Counted from the first letter of the stretch, positions 23,187-35,455 are shown. The stretch is DNA of 64,000 nt from Gentiana macrophylla (GCA_026214975.1 CM047805.1:109487845-109551844); one strand, 5' to 3'. A program made the numbers and translations. The notes: a model not told the origin generated them from the letters alone.

Positions 23187-23632
23187 CTATCCCGAGATGG
23201 GCACCAACCTCCTCCAACCATGCATCGACTCATCAAACGTCACTGTGTGTACTCGGCTCCTCCTCCGGGGTATCGAGACCATAATAATTATTAAAAGTCC
23301 CGGAGTAATTACAATGGATTTGCCACGAACCTGGACTAAATTCGTGTGTGGGTGAACGCGTAAATAAGAATAAAACTCTCTTACCCGATCGACATTAACT
23401 TGGCAGGTGGCGCAACAACCTCTTGCCACGCGATAATACTCCACTAGATCGAGCGACTCTTGACCACGAGTTGGTCAAATCTAATCCCGAGCCCGGTGTA
23501 CCGGCGAATTGTTGAAGAAATTCGATAAACCGAAAATACCTCTTGGCTAGCGAATTGCGGTACCCCGTTGATCAAGGGTATGGCATCGTCGACTGCTACA
23601 AACTGTGCGGAGGATCGTCGTCTTGGTGGCAT
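23187..23632 (-). pseudogene. Accessory ORF of the reduced Gypsy, plant-transposon-protein-like
   Basis: A minus-strand ATG at 23632 starts MPPRRRSSAQFVAVDDA and runs to SRSI at 23444. The sense continues in the next frame with VNVDRVREFYSYLRVHP, then LVQVRGKSIVITPGLL (about 23400-23290) and ends near 23187. The pattern 'VxxFYxxL...VxVRGKxIxITPxLI' recalls the N-terminal part of the family annotated as 'putative plant transposon protein domain', common in Athila-like elements; the domain name is from memory, unsearched. It lies between the protease and the 3' LTR, the slot of the extra ORF in Athila. Function is unknown. Confidence 0.5.
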
Positions 23633-23639
23633 AGTTGCG

Positions 23640-24790
23640 AATCGAGCAGAGCTACGCCGGCGAGAGAGATGCAAAGAAGATGAAGCTCTCGGTCGACCGA
23701 GAGAATGGCCTCGGTTGACGAAAGCGAGAAAGGTTCGGTCGACCGAAGCGATGAAGCTCACTGCTTTGAGGTTCGAGTCTTCCTCAGTGATGACTGGGTT
23801 GGTTAATCCTTCAGAGATATGAACAGTCACAACTTGTGATATTGGAGGGGATCATTTAGGTTACTATCCCCAATCTTGGGTGGATGGAAAGTATTAGAAA
23901 GATTGGAAATGGGAATTAATGGAGAGAAGAAGAAGAAGAAAATTGGGGATTTGGAGAAGATGAAGATTTTGTGGTGTGGAAATGATGAAGAGAAAAAAGG
24001 AGGTTTAAATAGAAAGGTGTGGAAAGTGAAAGGATTGAAATGGTGGAAGGTGATTGGTGGAGATAGAAAGGCAAGGATTGAGGAGTGGAATGGTTTTGTT
24101 GGAGGAATAAATTAATGGGGAAAATGAAAAGGTGGATTGGGAAATGAAAAATGGGGATGTGTAAAAATAAATGATAGTTGACCTCCTCAATTTGATACAC
24201 ACGAAATTTTCAAGCTAGAACACATAAGTCTATCAAAATTATTATGTCACAATTTGAAAAATCCTCACCTCAAAAATCGAATAATCCAACCACAATCCAT
24301 ATAAATCATCACTTTTTCCAAATAATACAAATTTGAAACTAAGCATCTTTTCACCAAATTCTCATCATCAATGCATTTTATAATGATTTCTCTTCCTACT
24401 CTACTTCACGTTAAAATGATTCGAGTAAAAAAACTTTTTGCACATCCGTAACCTAATGGTCATTGGAACACGGCAAAAATAAAAAGGCTCGTCATTCTAC
24501 GTTACTTTTATTCATACTAAAAATAAGGATGAAATAAAATAAAATAAATGAAACGAAAGAATTCTAAATTTTGAGTCTATAGCTCGACTTCCAAAATCAT
24601 CACTCCTAAACATCGCCCTTGACTTGCCAGTTTTCACCCGGCCGACTTTCACCGAAAAAGTTTGACCGTCCTTTTCTACGAGTGCCCTTCCTTTGGATTT
24701 TAGTCCAATGAAAAGACGGCCGAATTGACCATCCGGATAAGCGCCGACTTTTGGATTCATCTCTCGATTTCGATGAGCATTTGTTACGAA
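23640..24790. other. Gypsy interior, purine-rich, no protein recognised
   Basis: Positions 23870-24160 are strongly purine-rich on the plus strand (gagaagaagaagaagaaaattgg). The lysine/glycine-rich frame there is compositional. Two further tcggtcgaccga palindromes lie at about 23690 and 23732. Confidence 0.4.
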
Positions 24791-24795
24791 CTCTC

Positions 24796-25772
24796 CTAGT
24801 TCGTTTCTTCGCCTCTGGTCCTCCTATCCTTAGGTAGGTCTGACTTCAATATTGGTCGAGTCTGGTGCAGCCGTGGTGACCTATTCCGGCTTAGAATAGT
24901 AAGGACTTCCCTCTCATCTTTATCATCGACATTATCATCAGCATCCTTTCCTAGACCTTGAGTGGCATCAAGCTTCTCCGAACCAACTACTTCTAACACA
25001 TTCACACTTACCGGTACAGGGAAATTCGGATTTGTTATCCCATAACACTCAGAACCCTTGGCGTCAAACAATACTATCTCATGTCTGGTCATCCGTATGA
25101 AGGCTCTAGCGGTGTTGATAAACGATCTACCCAAAATGATTGGGCATTCAGGATGTTCCTCGATTTCCATTACCACTATGTCTATCTTAAACCGTAATTG
25201 CCCCACACCAATAATCATGTTGTTCAGTCTCCCAGTCATGATTGTCCTAGTTCCATCCGCTAATCTAACTTGGAGCGGGGTGTTAGTGGGTGTTAGAATG
25301 AAATTCCTATCACAAAGGCTTTTAGGAAAGATATTAAGGCTCGAACCGGAACAATCAAGGCTAAACCTAAGTGGGTTTGTTCTAGGGTTACTCCAACCAT
25401 AAAAGCTCCTGGGTCTGCTAACTTTTGCATCAGTCGAGACTCGTCTTTAATTAATATTTCATCTCTAGAACAGATGACAATAGGGCTCTCCATAGCTGCG
25501 CTACCCTCTGACTCAGATTCTATCTCGGACATGTAATCATCATAATCTAAAGCTGAATCGGAATCCGAAGAAATTTCCTCTGGATTCAAAATAGACATAC
25601 CTCTTTGCCAATAGGCTTCTTTAGCCTCCCTCGATTTCCTTGCCTCTCGGATTTTCGCTTTCATCTTTTCTATCCTTTCCATGAGCTTTGGTGTTAACGG
25701 CTTTTTAGGTGTAGTTTTGGTTCGTAAAACCTTGACTTCTTCTTGGCCTTTGATAAAATCGTTTGATGACAT
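24796..25772 (-). pseudogene. Gypsy ORF1 tail with retropepsin-like aspartic protease
   Basis: A minus-strand ATG at 25772 begins a lysine/arginine-rich helical stretch (MERIEKMKAKIREARKSREA), then an acidic stretch, then ADPGAFMV, the usual start of the Athila-type protease. The catalytic zone reads LDCSGSSLNIFPKSLCDRNF after a one-base frameshift near 25340, instead of the usual D-[ST/L]-G-[AS]. It continues with RLADGTR, then HPECPIILGRSFINTARAFI (25165-25110), the conserved 'PxILGRxFLxTxxA' block. The C-terminal part is acidic. There is no capsid or zinc knuckle upstream of it and no RT downstream. The reading frame is broken. Confidence 0.75.
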
Positions 25773-26150
25773 TTTCTTGATCTTGAAAGCAAAGTTAAGT
25801 GAGTGATTTACGAATTATACGCAATATTTGAAAAACAATAAACAATTAGTAAATTGACAAAGCAAGTATGATTGCTCATACTGTTGTCAAACTTACAACC
25901 AACAAACAGGGGGAAACAGAACACTGGGGAAACGACACTGAACATAAAATTAAAGCTGGAAAAGGCTCGGTCGACCGAGTGAATGCGTTCGGTCGACCGA
26001 ACGAATATCTTCCCATTCTCGCTTTAATCCTTTAACAAAGATACAAGTACAGATAACTCGTCAAAAGAAAAATAAATAATTCGACTAAAAACAATAAAGA
26101 AAGAACGAAGTAGATAAAAATAATTATTTAAACAATCATTGGGCCATTGA

Positions 26151-26169
26151 TTCCCCGGCAACGGCGCCA
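26151..26169 (-). promoter_or_regulatory. Primer-binding site of the reduced Gypsy
   Basis: The minus strand reads TGGCGCCGTTGCCGGGGAA, the characteristic Athila/Tat primer-binding sequence, six bases from the LTR edge at 26176. Confidence 0.9.
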
Positions 26170-26175
26170 AAAACT

Positions 26176-27895
26176 TGATTGCGGTCTGATCAGGTTATAA
26201 ATTTATTTTACTTGACCACCAAATACTAGCAATAGCACTAGGTACATCATAGCATAGCGATGGTGAATCAAGGTCGATCCCTCAGGGAATCAAAATGTGG
26301 ACCCTAGGTTTAAATAATTAATTCACCTAATTCGTTATTGGACAGCAGTCTAAGACCAACATAAAAAACAAAATAAGAAAAACAAACTCAAACTTAAAAG
26401 ACACAAACGTAATTAACCTTCCAATTACCAACGTTATCGTTTGGACCAAGACAACTTATATAAGATAACCTAACTCATTAACTGTCAATCTGGCTGTATT
26501 CATATTTAATTGGCTACGGGAGTCATCCCCTTAACTTGACTTAGCACCGGTTAGGTTACTAGATCACTGTGGTATCGTTACGTGACTTCACCTTTTGGGT
26601 TTCCATCTCATATAACTCACACGCTCATTACTCCAAGGATGCCGATATTAACCGTACACCTCGCTTAGGCAACATTCCTATGGTTAGGCGTACTTCCTAA
26701 ACGATCGCTCAAGCCCTCGTCCTATTAACAATTACTTGGTATAGTCTCTTGTTAATCTACGATTTACGTATGACTAGGTGTCGACAATTCCCTAATACAA
26801 AACTAATCTAGATCTCGCTGAAAGTCCCGAAAGATCGTTCATGAGCCGAACTAGACGTCTTATATTGGTATTTCCTAATAACACGCTAATGAAAAGCGAC
26901 GAGCGGCGTAGCCGTAGCCATACCTCAATGAGAAAGTAAATTCAACTAGGTTAGACCCACCATAAAGACGCGTGGGGACTTAATCGACAGATTAAGGCTC
27001 GGTCGACCGAGTGAAGTGGCTCGGTCGACCGAACGACTCTGCTCGGTCACCCGGACGAATTCAACCCTAATTACATCCTAGAAATAACCTCTCAGTGTTT
27101 CCTTATACAGAACAGATTAAACAGCAATTCATACATCACTTATATAAACTATCATAGATACACATTAATTAAATCTAGTAGAGTCATGAATAAATCTAGA
27201 TTATGACGTAGGTCATGGGATCCTCATTGACAAGGTGTCACCACCACCTAACGTCATAGCCGAGAATCACATCATCTAGCTAGGTTTAATTAATTCAAAC
27301 GATAAGAACATAATTGGAAGAATTAATTACTTGAAAATAAAACATGAAGATCTTAGGCTTACATTGTTGCCGCCCTAACTTGCTGAAAAACTCTCAATTT
27401 GTTGTGCTCTTTTATGAATGATTGAATCAATGTATGAATGAATAAATAATACTAATGACAATGTGTTTATATAGAGCTCAAAACCGACTTAGAAACCGAC
27501 TAAGGATCGGATTCCCTAAACCCTAACCGACTTAAGTAGTGTGCTGGACTCTGTTGGGCTTTTAAGTCCACTCGGTCGACCGAATAGTTGGGCTCGGTCG
27601 ACCGAGCCTTCACCGCTCGGGCTCCGTCTTTCTATCTTCTGCTTTGGGCTCTCTGTCCTGGATCTTTAATTCCTTCTCCGTAGTCCGTCCATAACGCTCA
27701 CTGTATTTATCATACAAAAACATAGTTTGTAATACCAAATACTTGATAAATTACCGAAATGCATAATAATAAATTGTAACACGGGGTATATCTAAATTAG
27801 GCACTTAACGACTTATTATCACTCTCTTAAGGTTATTTTACATCAAAATCAAGGGTAAAGATTGCAGAATAATGGGTACAAATCGACCGTCATCA
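26176..27895 (-). repeat. 5' LTR of the reduced Gypsy element
   Basis: 1720 bp, very similar to 19607-21330 with scattered small indels. It contains paired palindromes tcggtcgaccga at about 27000, 27021, 27571 and 27596; a further pair lies just outside at 25968 and 25990. Confidence 0.92.
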
Positions 27896-28705
27896 ATAAG
27901 GACAGCCAACTACCTCTGACTTGTCAAACAAATCAAAAGCTGAGATTAAAAGAACGTTGGGATGATTCAGATTTTTATCCAATGGTTATAAGTAAAGGGT
28001 GGATGATCAGCGCCTTCATCAAAAAGGAATTTCGGCGATGTGTCATCCTATGAATAGTGATGAAAGCAAATCGAAAGCAAATCAAATCGGAAGACAGTGA
28101 AAGCACGAGTTGTGTGAAAGATTTGTTGTTTGTAGTGGAGCGGTGAAGAGGCAATCCTACCCTTCAAGGACCAAAGTGGAAGACTCGGGGAGCAGCAATC
28201 CTACTGCTCCCGCCAGATTTGTGAAGCCATAGTTATTGGTGAAGGACAAGCAACTTAGGAATCTTTGTAATCGCAACATCAAAGATCTCTAGTGAATTAC
28301 CTCCAACATCACAAGAGAAGAGTGGGTGATGAGGATTACACCACCTGGAACCACTATAAAATCTGCCTACTTACATTCTGCACTTAATTTATTATACACA
28401 TCAATCCACTGAATCTAGCAACTGAAATCACACACATACACTACTGAGTATCCAATACTTAGTATCATATTTAACATAAAATAACAAGGCTTAATTTTGA
28501 TATAATTCATTTGCACAAATTGAAGAATCGAACTATCAGATGACTCATTTTATCGCCAGAGCTCACGAGGTGTCGGCAGACTATCAAGTATCAAAGATTT
28601 CTTGAAATTGCTGAATTTGTTAACTCCAAAGTTTTAAGTGTTTTGTTTATTCACCCCCCCCCCCCCCTCTAAACTTAACCAAAGCATTTTCAAGGGACCA
28701 ACAAT

Positions 28706-28717
28706 TGGTATCGGAGC
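28706..28717 (+). promoter_or_regulatory. tRNA-Met primer-binding site of the SIRE-like Copia
   Basis: TGGTATCGGAGC two bases after the LTR end CCAACA, one base off the canonical TGGTATCAGAGC. Confidence 0.9.
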
Positions 28718-28807
28718 AGTGCTTCTGTTTTGAAGAAATCCTACTTGTTGTGCTTGTGAAAATACTTTGAAACTTTTTCAAGTTACTGGTTTTTCAAAAC
28801 TTGCATC

Positions 28808-30133
28808 ATGGATAACACCCAGTATGCTAGAACTATGCTGATGTGTTCTCTAGATAGATTTGATGAATATAAACGTCGAATGCAGGCATACCTTGCTGCA
28901 ACTCATGATGAGATGATGGATGTACTAACTGATGGACCACTGGAGATTACCAAGTCAGTAAAAGTGGGTGATACTACAGAATACATTCCTAAACCAAAAA
29001 GAGAATGGAATGCAGAAGACAGAAAAAGAGCAAACCTCAACAATATTGCTATTGATATCATTTACAGAACATTGGATAGCAATATGTACATGAAGGTTAA
29101 AGATTGCAAAACTGCAAAGGAACTTTGGGACAAGATACAGTTGATCTGTGAAGGCACTGATGCAATAAAGAAGAATAAAATCAGTGTGGTCAAAAAGAGG
29201 TTTCAAAAGTTCAAGATGCTACCTAATGAAACCATTGAGCAAATGGAATCAAGATTTAATGCTATCCTGGATGAACTTACCCTGCTGAGTGTAAGTTATA
29301 CAAAAGAGGAAATAAACACAAAAATCTTGGAAGCACTACTGCAAAAGATGTTTGGAAAATGAAGGTGACTGCAATAGATTAAATGAGAAAAATTTGCATG
29401 AAGAAGACACCTTCAAGTTATTTTCAGATCTTAAGGCTTATGAATTTAGCAAAAGCTTGTACCGAGATCGAAAAAGAAGAGCCAAAGACTATTGCATTGG
29501 CTGCTTCACATCGAGGAAGAAACATCCGGAGGACAAGATGATTTCTTTGGATGAGATGCGAGAGAATGATTGCTCACTTGAGCAAGAAAATCAGGATGAT
29601 GAAGGCTGGAAAGGCCCTTCAAGAAATTTCACAAAAGGCCCTCTTGAAAGGAAGAAAGAAGAATCAAAGAAAGACAATGACTATCTGTGCTTTCATTGCA
29701 ATAAACCAGGACACTTCAAACCTGACTGTCCTGAGTTAAAACAAAGTAAGGAACCTGATTATCTTTGTTTCAACTGCAAGAAACCTGGACACTTTAGACT
29801 GATTGTCCGGACCTCATCAAGACCAAGAGTCAACAAAGAATACATGGCAAGAAGGCTATGGTTGCTGAAGATGAATCAGGGTATGAAGTGGAATCTGAAA
29901 AAGGAAATGAATCAGATGACAGAGCATTAGTTGCTGATATGGAAGATTATGCTTTGATGGCCAATATGGATGAAACTGAAGAGGTATACAATAATGTATC
30001 AATTAACACTCCTGCTGGAAGTGATTGTGAATCAACTTATGGTTCAAATCCTAGAAACTCATACAATGAAGAAGCTTTGGATGCCATCCTCAATCAACTG
30101 AGGACAATACAATCTGCAGTTATGAGATTGTGA
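28808..30133 (+). pseudogene. SIRE-like Copia gag
   Basis: ATG 28808 opens a 184-codon frame with a Copia capsid: FDEYKRRMQAYLAATHDEMM, AKELWDKIQLICEG, KKRFQKFKMLPNETIEQMES. A frameshift near 29345 moves it to the frame ending near 29930, which has two CCHC zinc knuckles, CFHCNKPGHFKPDC (29690-29730) and CFNCKKPGHFR (29766-29798). A second shift leads to an acidic tail ending at 30133. The capsid is close to intact; the polyprotein is broken. Confidence 0.87.
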
Positions 30134-33100
30134 AGGCCGGTGAAAGAAGCTCTTCAAGTAGAAGTTGAAAGATTGAATCTTTGAATTAAGGACTCTCAAA
30201 GGTAAGGAAAATGAGGTGGACAGAAGAAAGATAAGCCCTCTTTGAACATTCAATAGCATCTGAATCTGCTGAACCATCATGTTCCTCTACTGCATACAAA
30301 TCTGGAAAGCCTTATGGTGATAGAACAGGGCTTGGATTTAGAACTCAACAATCCAAAAAGAGTGGATCCAGTAAGGTTACTGAACCTAGTACCAGAATTG
30401 GTCCTAAGTTTGTACCTGCACAAGATCCAACTCCAAGTAAAGGTTGCCGAGGCGAAGAAACCTACCGAGAATACTTCAAGGAAGCAAAATCGAGAAGTCA
30501 AAGAAGTCAACAGATTCTAATAAAAGAACAAATCCAAAAATAGGATCTTGGACCTTCTAGACCTATCGATAGCGAGACACTGCTACCAAGTCTATTTGGA
30601 CACTTAAAAGGTAAAGGTCGAAATATTCCAAGGATAAGAATCCTAAATCTAAAAATGTTAATCATTCAAGGATACTTATCTCGGGGAAAGGTAAACCCAT
30701 TCCCTCACCGATGACGATTGGAATATTCTGTACTGCCGATAGAAACAACCAAGATAACCATGTCGCTAGGGTAAAACCTAAGCAATGGAATCAACAAAGG
30801 ACTCAAAGAGGACTTATAAAAGGCCTCAGCGAGGACCTCAATGAGACTCCATACTATAGGGTTGTTCCTAACAGACAGCAAACAAATGGTTATACTAATG
30901 CTTCTAACAACAAGAGTCACTTCAAACAGCATTTTAAACCAAAAGGCCAGAAAACATATATGAATCCTACACAACCTACTGTTAGAACCTATGGATGTGT
31001 GGAATACATGTATGAACCAAAGTATGACACTTTTAGGAGAAGACCTTATGGAAACTTACCAAGGGTCATGCTTACTACTGACAACTATGGACCCAAATAG
31101 GTTTGGGTACTGATATACCTAACCCGTGACAGGACACTGTTCCCACGGATGGGGCCTGTCAACCCGGCCCCATACAAATATTATGGACCTCGTCGATGTA
31201 GCCACACCCACTTATAGCAAGTGGTCGCGGATCTAGCCGCGCCTCGTCCGCCACACTTAAACCGGACATATCTCCATCATATGGTTTCTTATCCTAATCG
31301 TCAAGGCAAGATCGTACCCGCTGCTCGCCATCACCGCGCTGTCGACGCTACGGACGGCGCATGCGGGCGCCTGACATGACTATTTACATGATTTAGTGCA
31401 TACAGATATTTATTCAAGATACTTATGACACTTGTATAAGTTATTTCTTATCATATCATTATATCATTAGCTGTCTAATCATGAACAGTAGACCGACTTG
31501 CTCGTCTATAAATAGAGGATCATATGTAACAAAGAAAAGAGATCGGAGAATAAATACACACAGCCAAACTCTGCCATTTTGCCGCTAACCACCGGCCCAA
31601 TCTCTTGTTATTTATTTTATGCTTATTCCGCCACCTTGTTCTAAATAACCACCCTACCCTCTCCGGAGGAATCATCCATAACAGCCTTATATCCTCAAGA
31701 TTGACACTTTAATCCGCAAAATGGATATTCCACGCAACATCGGTACCTAAAATGTATTAACTTTGTTTTGTAGGTGTCCGGTACTTTGACCAGTGGATGT
31801 TCCAGACATATGACAAAGAACAAGCATTGTTTATCAAACTTTGTGGCAAAAGATGGTCCAAGGGTGAATTTGGCAACAAGAATACACTGGATATACAAGA
31901 GGATATGGCACACTTGTGAGAAATGGACTTACAATCAAGAATGTTGCATATGTGGAAGGATTGGACTACAACTTGTTGAGCCTTTGGACAATTCTGTGAC
32001 ATGGGATACAAGGTCACTTTTGACAAAAACAAGCTGTATTGTCATTAGTGAAAGAGGTGATCAAGTTGTCTTGGCCGTGAAGACAACAAAACATGTATGT
32101 TGTGGATTGGTCTCCGCAGATTCGAAACTCTGCTGATTGTGCATACCAAGTCTGAACTCAATTGGTTATGGCACAAGAAGTTGAATCATCTAAATTTTGA
32201 TAATATCAATCAGTTGGTGAAGAAGAAGCCGGTGATTGGTTTACACGAGATCACATTCAAGAAGGATGCTATATGTGATGCATGTCAACAGGTAAACAGA
32301 TAAAGTCAAGCTTCAAGTCAAAAACTAAACAATCAACTAATAGAGTGTTGGAGCTGATGCATATGGATCTATTTGGACCAATAACTCCAACAAGTGTAAC
32401 ATGAAAGAAATACACCTTAGTGGTTGTGGATGATTATTCAAGGTACACTTGGGTGATATTTATGAACAAGAAAAGTGAAACACTCAAAAGCATGCATAAT
32501 CTTCTAAGGAGATTACAAAATGAGAAAAGTTTGACAGTAGTAAAAATAAGATCGGATCGAGTCTTGAATTTCTCAACAAAGTTATAAGAGAATACTGTGA
32601 ATGTAATGTGGTACTACATCAACGTCTTCTTTCTTTGGTACACCTCAAACAAAATGGGGTTCTTTGAAAGTAAGCAGGACTTTAAAGAAGCGGGAAGGAC
32701 AATGATTTGTGAAGCATTGCTACTGAATGATATTGGGTGAAGCGATTAATACAAAGATGTTATACACAAAAGCAGAACTTGATGAACAAGAAGCTGCAAG
32801 ACACCTTATGAGATTTGGAATGGAAGGAAACCAAATATATCTTATTTCCATCCATTTGGTAGTAAATGTTTTATCCTAAATCACAAGGTACATTTGAAGA
32901 CATTCTAACCAAAGTCAGATGAAGGAATTTTCTGGGGTTATTCTTCAGTCAACAAGGCATTGAGTCTTGAACAAGAGATCACTGAAACATGAAGAAACTA
33001 TCCATGTTGTATTTGATGAACCTAAGTTCTTTGGCATGGAAGATGAAGATTGTGAACTCTTGAGAATCAACAAGTCACCGATCAGTTGTGTTGAAGTTTT

Positions 33101-34916
33101 GGAAAGATTCAATGACTTAAAGATTTGTGATACTGCCCCTGCTGAACACCCTGCTGGTAATACTACTGATGCAACAACTGAAGCAATTCAAGGATCTGTT
33201 GAACCCCCGTTGTTGAAGAAGCTACATCGAGACCTACCAAGATGAGGTTCCCGATAATCAAACTAACCGTAATCCACAATGGTTAAGGAATCACCCGCCG
33301 AACAAGTTATTGGCAATGTACGCCAAGGTGTAAGGACTAGAAGACAAGCTGGAAGCTATGTTTACTTGTTTTCTATCTCAAATGGAACCTAAAGTTGTTG
33401 AAGAAGCAATTTGAGATCCAGTTGGATAATTACTATGCAAGAAGAATTAAATGAATTTGAAAGAAATCAAGTTTGGACACTAGTTGAAAGGCCAAGTCAT
33501 GCAAATATCATTGGTACTAAGTGGGTTTACAGAAATAAACTTGATGAATCTGGTACCATTGTGAGAAATAAGGCCAGACTGGTTGCAAAAGGCTATTCTC
33601 AAGCGGAAGGAATAGATTTTGATGAAACTTATGCACTGTTGCAAGATTGGAAGCTATCGATTATTCTTGGCACATCTTCGCATATAAGAACTTCAAGGTA
33701 TATCAAATGGATGTCAAAAGTGCATTTTTGAATGGCATTCTAGAGGAGGAAGTGTATGTACAGCAACCTCCTGGATTTGAAGTTAAAGATCAAGAAGATA
33801 AAGTGTATAGACTCAACAAAGCACTTTATGGATTGAAACAGACACCAAGAGCATGGTATGAGACTCTATCTCAATTCTTGGTGGATAATGGTTTTACAAA
33901 AGGCACCATTGATAAAACTCTTTTCAGAATCAATGAGAAGGATGAAAGACTATTGGGTATGCATTTATGTTGATGACATAATCTTTGGTTACGAAAATGA
34001 ATCTGTTATGTGAAAAGTTTGCAAATCTAACGAAGAGCAAATTCCAAATGAGTATGATGGGAGAAATGAACTACTTTTTGGGATTGCAAGTTAAGCAGAT
34101 GAAAGATGGAATCTTCATTCATCAAACCAAGTATACCAAGGAGTTCTTGTCAAGAAGTTTGGTATGGAAAACAGCACCAAGATATCAACTCCAATGAGCA
34201 CAAATATCAGATTGGATGAAGATAAAGAAGGCAAAGATGTTGATCAGACTTTATACAGAAGGATGATAGGCAGTCTGCTGTATCTCACTGCCAGCAGACC
34301 TGATATATCCTTTGCTGTAGGTGTTTGTGCAAGATTTCAATCTAAACCTAAAGAAAGTCACTTAGGTGCAGTCAAGAGAGTTCTCAAGTATCTTAAAGAA
34401 ACTTTGGGAGTAGGGATATGGTATTCCAAGGATGGAAGCTTCAAAGTTATATCCTACTCAGATTCGATTATCTTTGGATGCAAGATTGATAGAAAAAGCA
34501 CTACAGAAACACAATCGGTTGATGGGAAGTAGACTGGTCTCTGGTTCAAAGAAGAAGCAGCAATTCTATATCAACTTCCACACTGAAAAGCCGAATACAT
34601 TCTTCTTTGGAAGTTGTTGTGCACAAATACTTGTGGTTAAGACAACGATTAAGGGATTATGGAATTGTAGAAAGGAAATTCCAATCATGTGTGACAACAC
34701 AAGTGCAATTGCAATCTTTGAAAATCTGCTTTGCACTCAAGAACCAAACATATTGATGTGAGACATCGTTTTATAAGAGATCATGTTGAAAAGAAAGATG
34801 TAGTGGTTCTATATATCCCTACTGAAAATCAACTTGCTAATATTTTCACTAAACCACTTGATAGTGAAAGATTTGCTAAATTAAGAACTGAACTTGGAAT
34901 TATCAAAGTTGACTGA
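30134..34916 (+). pseudogene. SIRE-like Copia pol (protease, integrase, RT, RNase H)
   Basis: After a degenerate linker (30134-31105) the protease region reads TSGCSRHMTKNKH near 31790, where the catalytic aspartate of the usual DSGCSRHMTG is lost. Integrase is poorly kept (MHMDLFGPITPTS, VVDDYSRYTWVIFM at 32355-32465). RT is in two frames: [20 protein letters not shown] (33565-33630), MDVKSAFLNGILEEEVYVQQ (33707-33770), ALYGLKQTPRAWYE, then YVDD near 33967 in another frame. RNase H shows SRPDISFAVGVCARFQ, CDNTSAIAI, RTKHIDVRHRFIRDHV and QLANIFTKPLDSERF, ending with TGA at 34914. The coding region is also split by a 631-bp insert at 31111. Confidence 0.87.
31111..31741. mobile_element. Solo-LTR-like insertion in Copia pol
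   Basis: 631 bp flanked by the 5-bp duplication GGTAC (31106-31110 and 31742-31746). It begins TGATATACC and ends CAACATC, so the right edge lacks a perfect CA. The left half is GC-rich (ggtcgcggatctagccgcgcc); the right half has a TATA box (tctataaatagagg, about 31504-31517) and a downstream leader-like region. Size, promoter and duplication fit a solo LTR from an unrelated retrotransposon; a TRIM without terminal repeats is less likely. No partner copy is in the window. Confidence 0.65.
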
Positions 34917-35445
34917 TAATCAGCAATGTACTGGAATTCACCAAGGGGATTAGTCTTTGCTATGTTGGGTGAGCTCACTTAGCAGATTGTCATTGGTATC
35001 AACAATTCCATGTACTTATGTTTGGACAATTGAGCAAATGAGGTTGCCAAGGGGATTGGTCTTTGTCATGTTGGGTGAGCTCACTTGACAGATCAGTCAT
35101 TGGTATTAAACTTCATCTTGTATTATCAATTGATCAAAACAAGAAGAAATCAAGGATCAGCAGAGTCACATTAGCAGCCTGCTGAACATCTTTATCAGCA
35201 GACTGCTGAGCCAACCCTGCTGAGGACAACCCTGCTGAATGGAACGTTACACAATCAAACTTTATTAAAGTCAAAGAGCAATTGGCAGGATATTTACTCT
35301 ATCTATTATTACCCTAGTTAACACGATCTAACGGTTACAAAACGTTATGGAGGAGTTTTGGAACACGTGTCAAGACAGGATTCATTCAGATTAATCGTGG
35401 TTAACATCATTGTACGTGCACTGACAGTTTCAACTACCCACTGTC
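34917..35445 (+). repeat. Post-pol spacer with a ~110-bp duplicated block
   Basis: The words ccaaggggattagtctttgc and ccaaggggattggtctttgt, each followed by atgttgggtgagctcactt, lie near 34943 and 35050, giving a diverged tandem pair of about 110 bp. The remainder is non-coding up to the TATA-like box of the third ORF. Confidence 0.6.
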
Positions 35446-35455
35446 TATATATATA
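35446..35455 (+). promoter_or_regulatory. TATA-like box ahead of Copia third ORF
   Basis: TATATATATA 114 bp before the ATG at 35570, followed by a CT/A-rich leader and the start context acaacaATGG, which matches the plant consensus. This looks like an internal promoter and 5' UTR, not pol sequence. Confidence 0.45.

Larger units (their letters stand above)
19607..27895 (-). mobile_element. Reduced Gypsy (Athila/Tat-like) retrotransposon, minus strand
   Basis: Two LTRs of about 1.72 kb (19607-21330 and 26176-27895), both TGATTGCGG...GTCATCA, are flanked by the target duplication ATAAG (19602-19606 and 27896-27900). The uninterrupted site is visible in the sister LTR near 40405 (gattacatggataaggac). 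The minus-strand primer-binding site TGGCGCCGTTGCCGGGGAA directly inside the right LTR is the kind used by Athila/Tat elements. The 4.8-kb interior encodes a protease region and a downstream accessory ORF, but I find no reverse transcriptase, integrase, RNase H or normal gag. It is a non-autonomous derivative. Confidence 0.9.
19031..28703 (+). repeat. 5' LTR of the SIRE-like Copia, split by a Gypsy element and internally deleted
   Basis: The LTR consists of 19031-19606 and 27901-28703 (with ATAAG duplicated at the break). Compared with the 3' LTR it lacks about 330 bp: gaaagcaaatc near 28080 joins directly to gaagacagtgaa near 28090, while the 3' LTR has 40573-40904 in between, including TATAAATAG. 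A C15-17 tract lies near 28654. Confidence 0.88.

Noticed and set aside
22942..23355. 137-codon plus-strand frame
   Set aside because: Antisense to the accessory ORF of the Gypsy element, which has recognisable patterns on the minus strand.
23876..24115. Lys/Gly/Trp-rich frame and its Pro/Ser-rich complement
   Set aside because: Purine-rich low-complexity sequence gives open frames on both strands.
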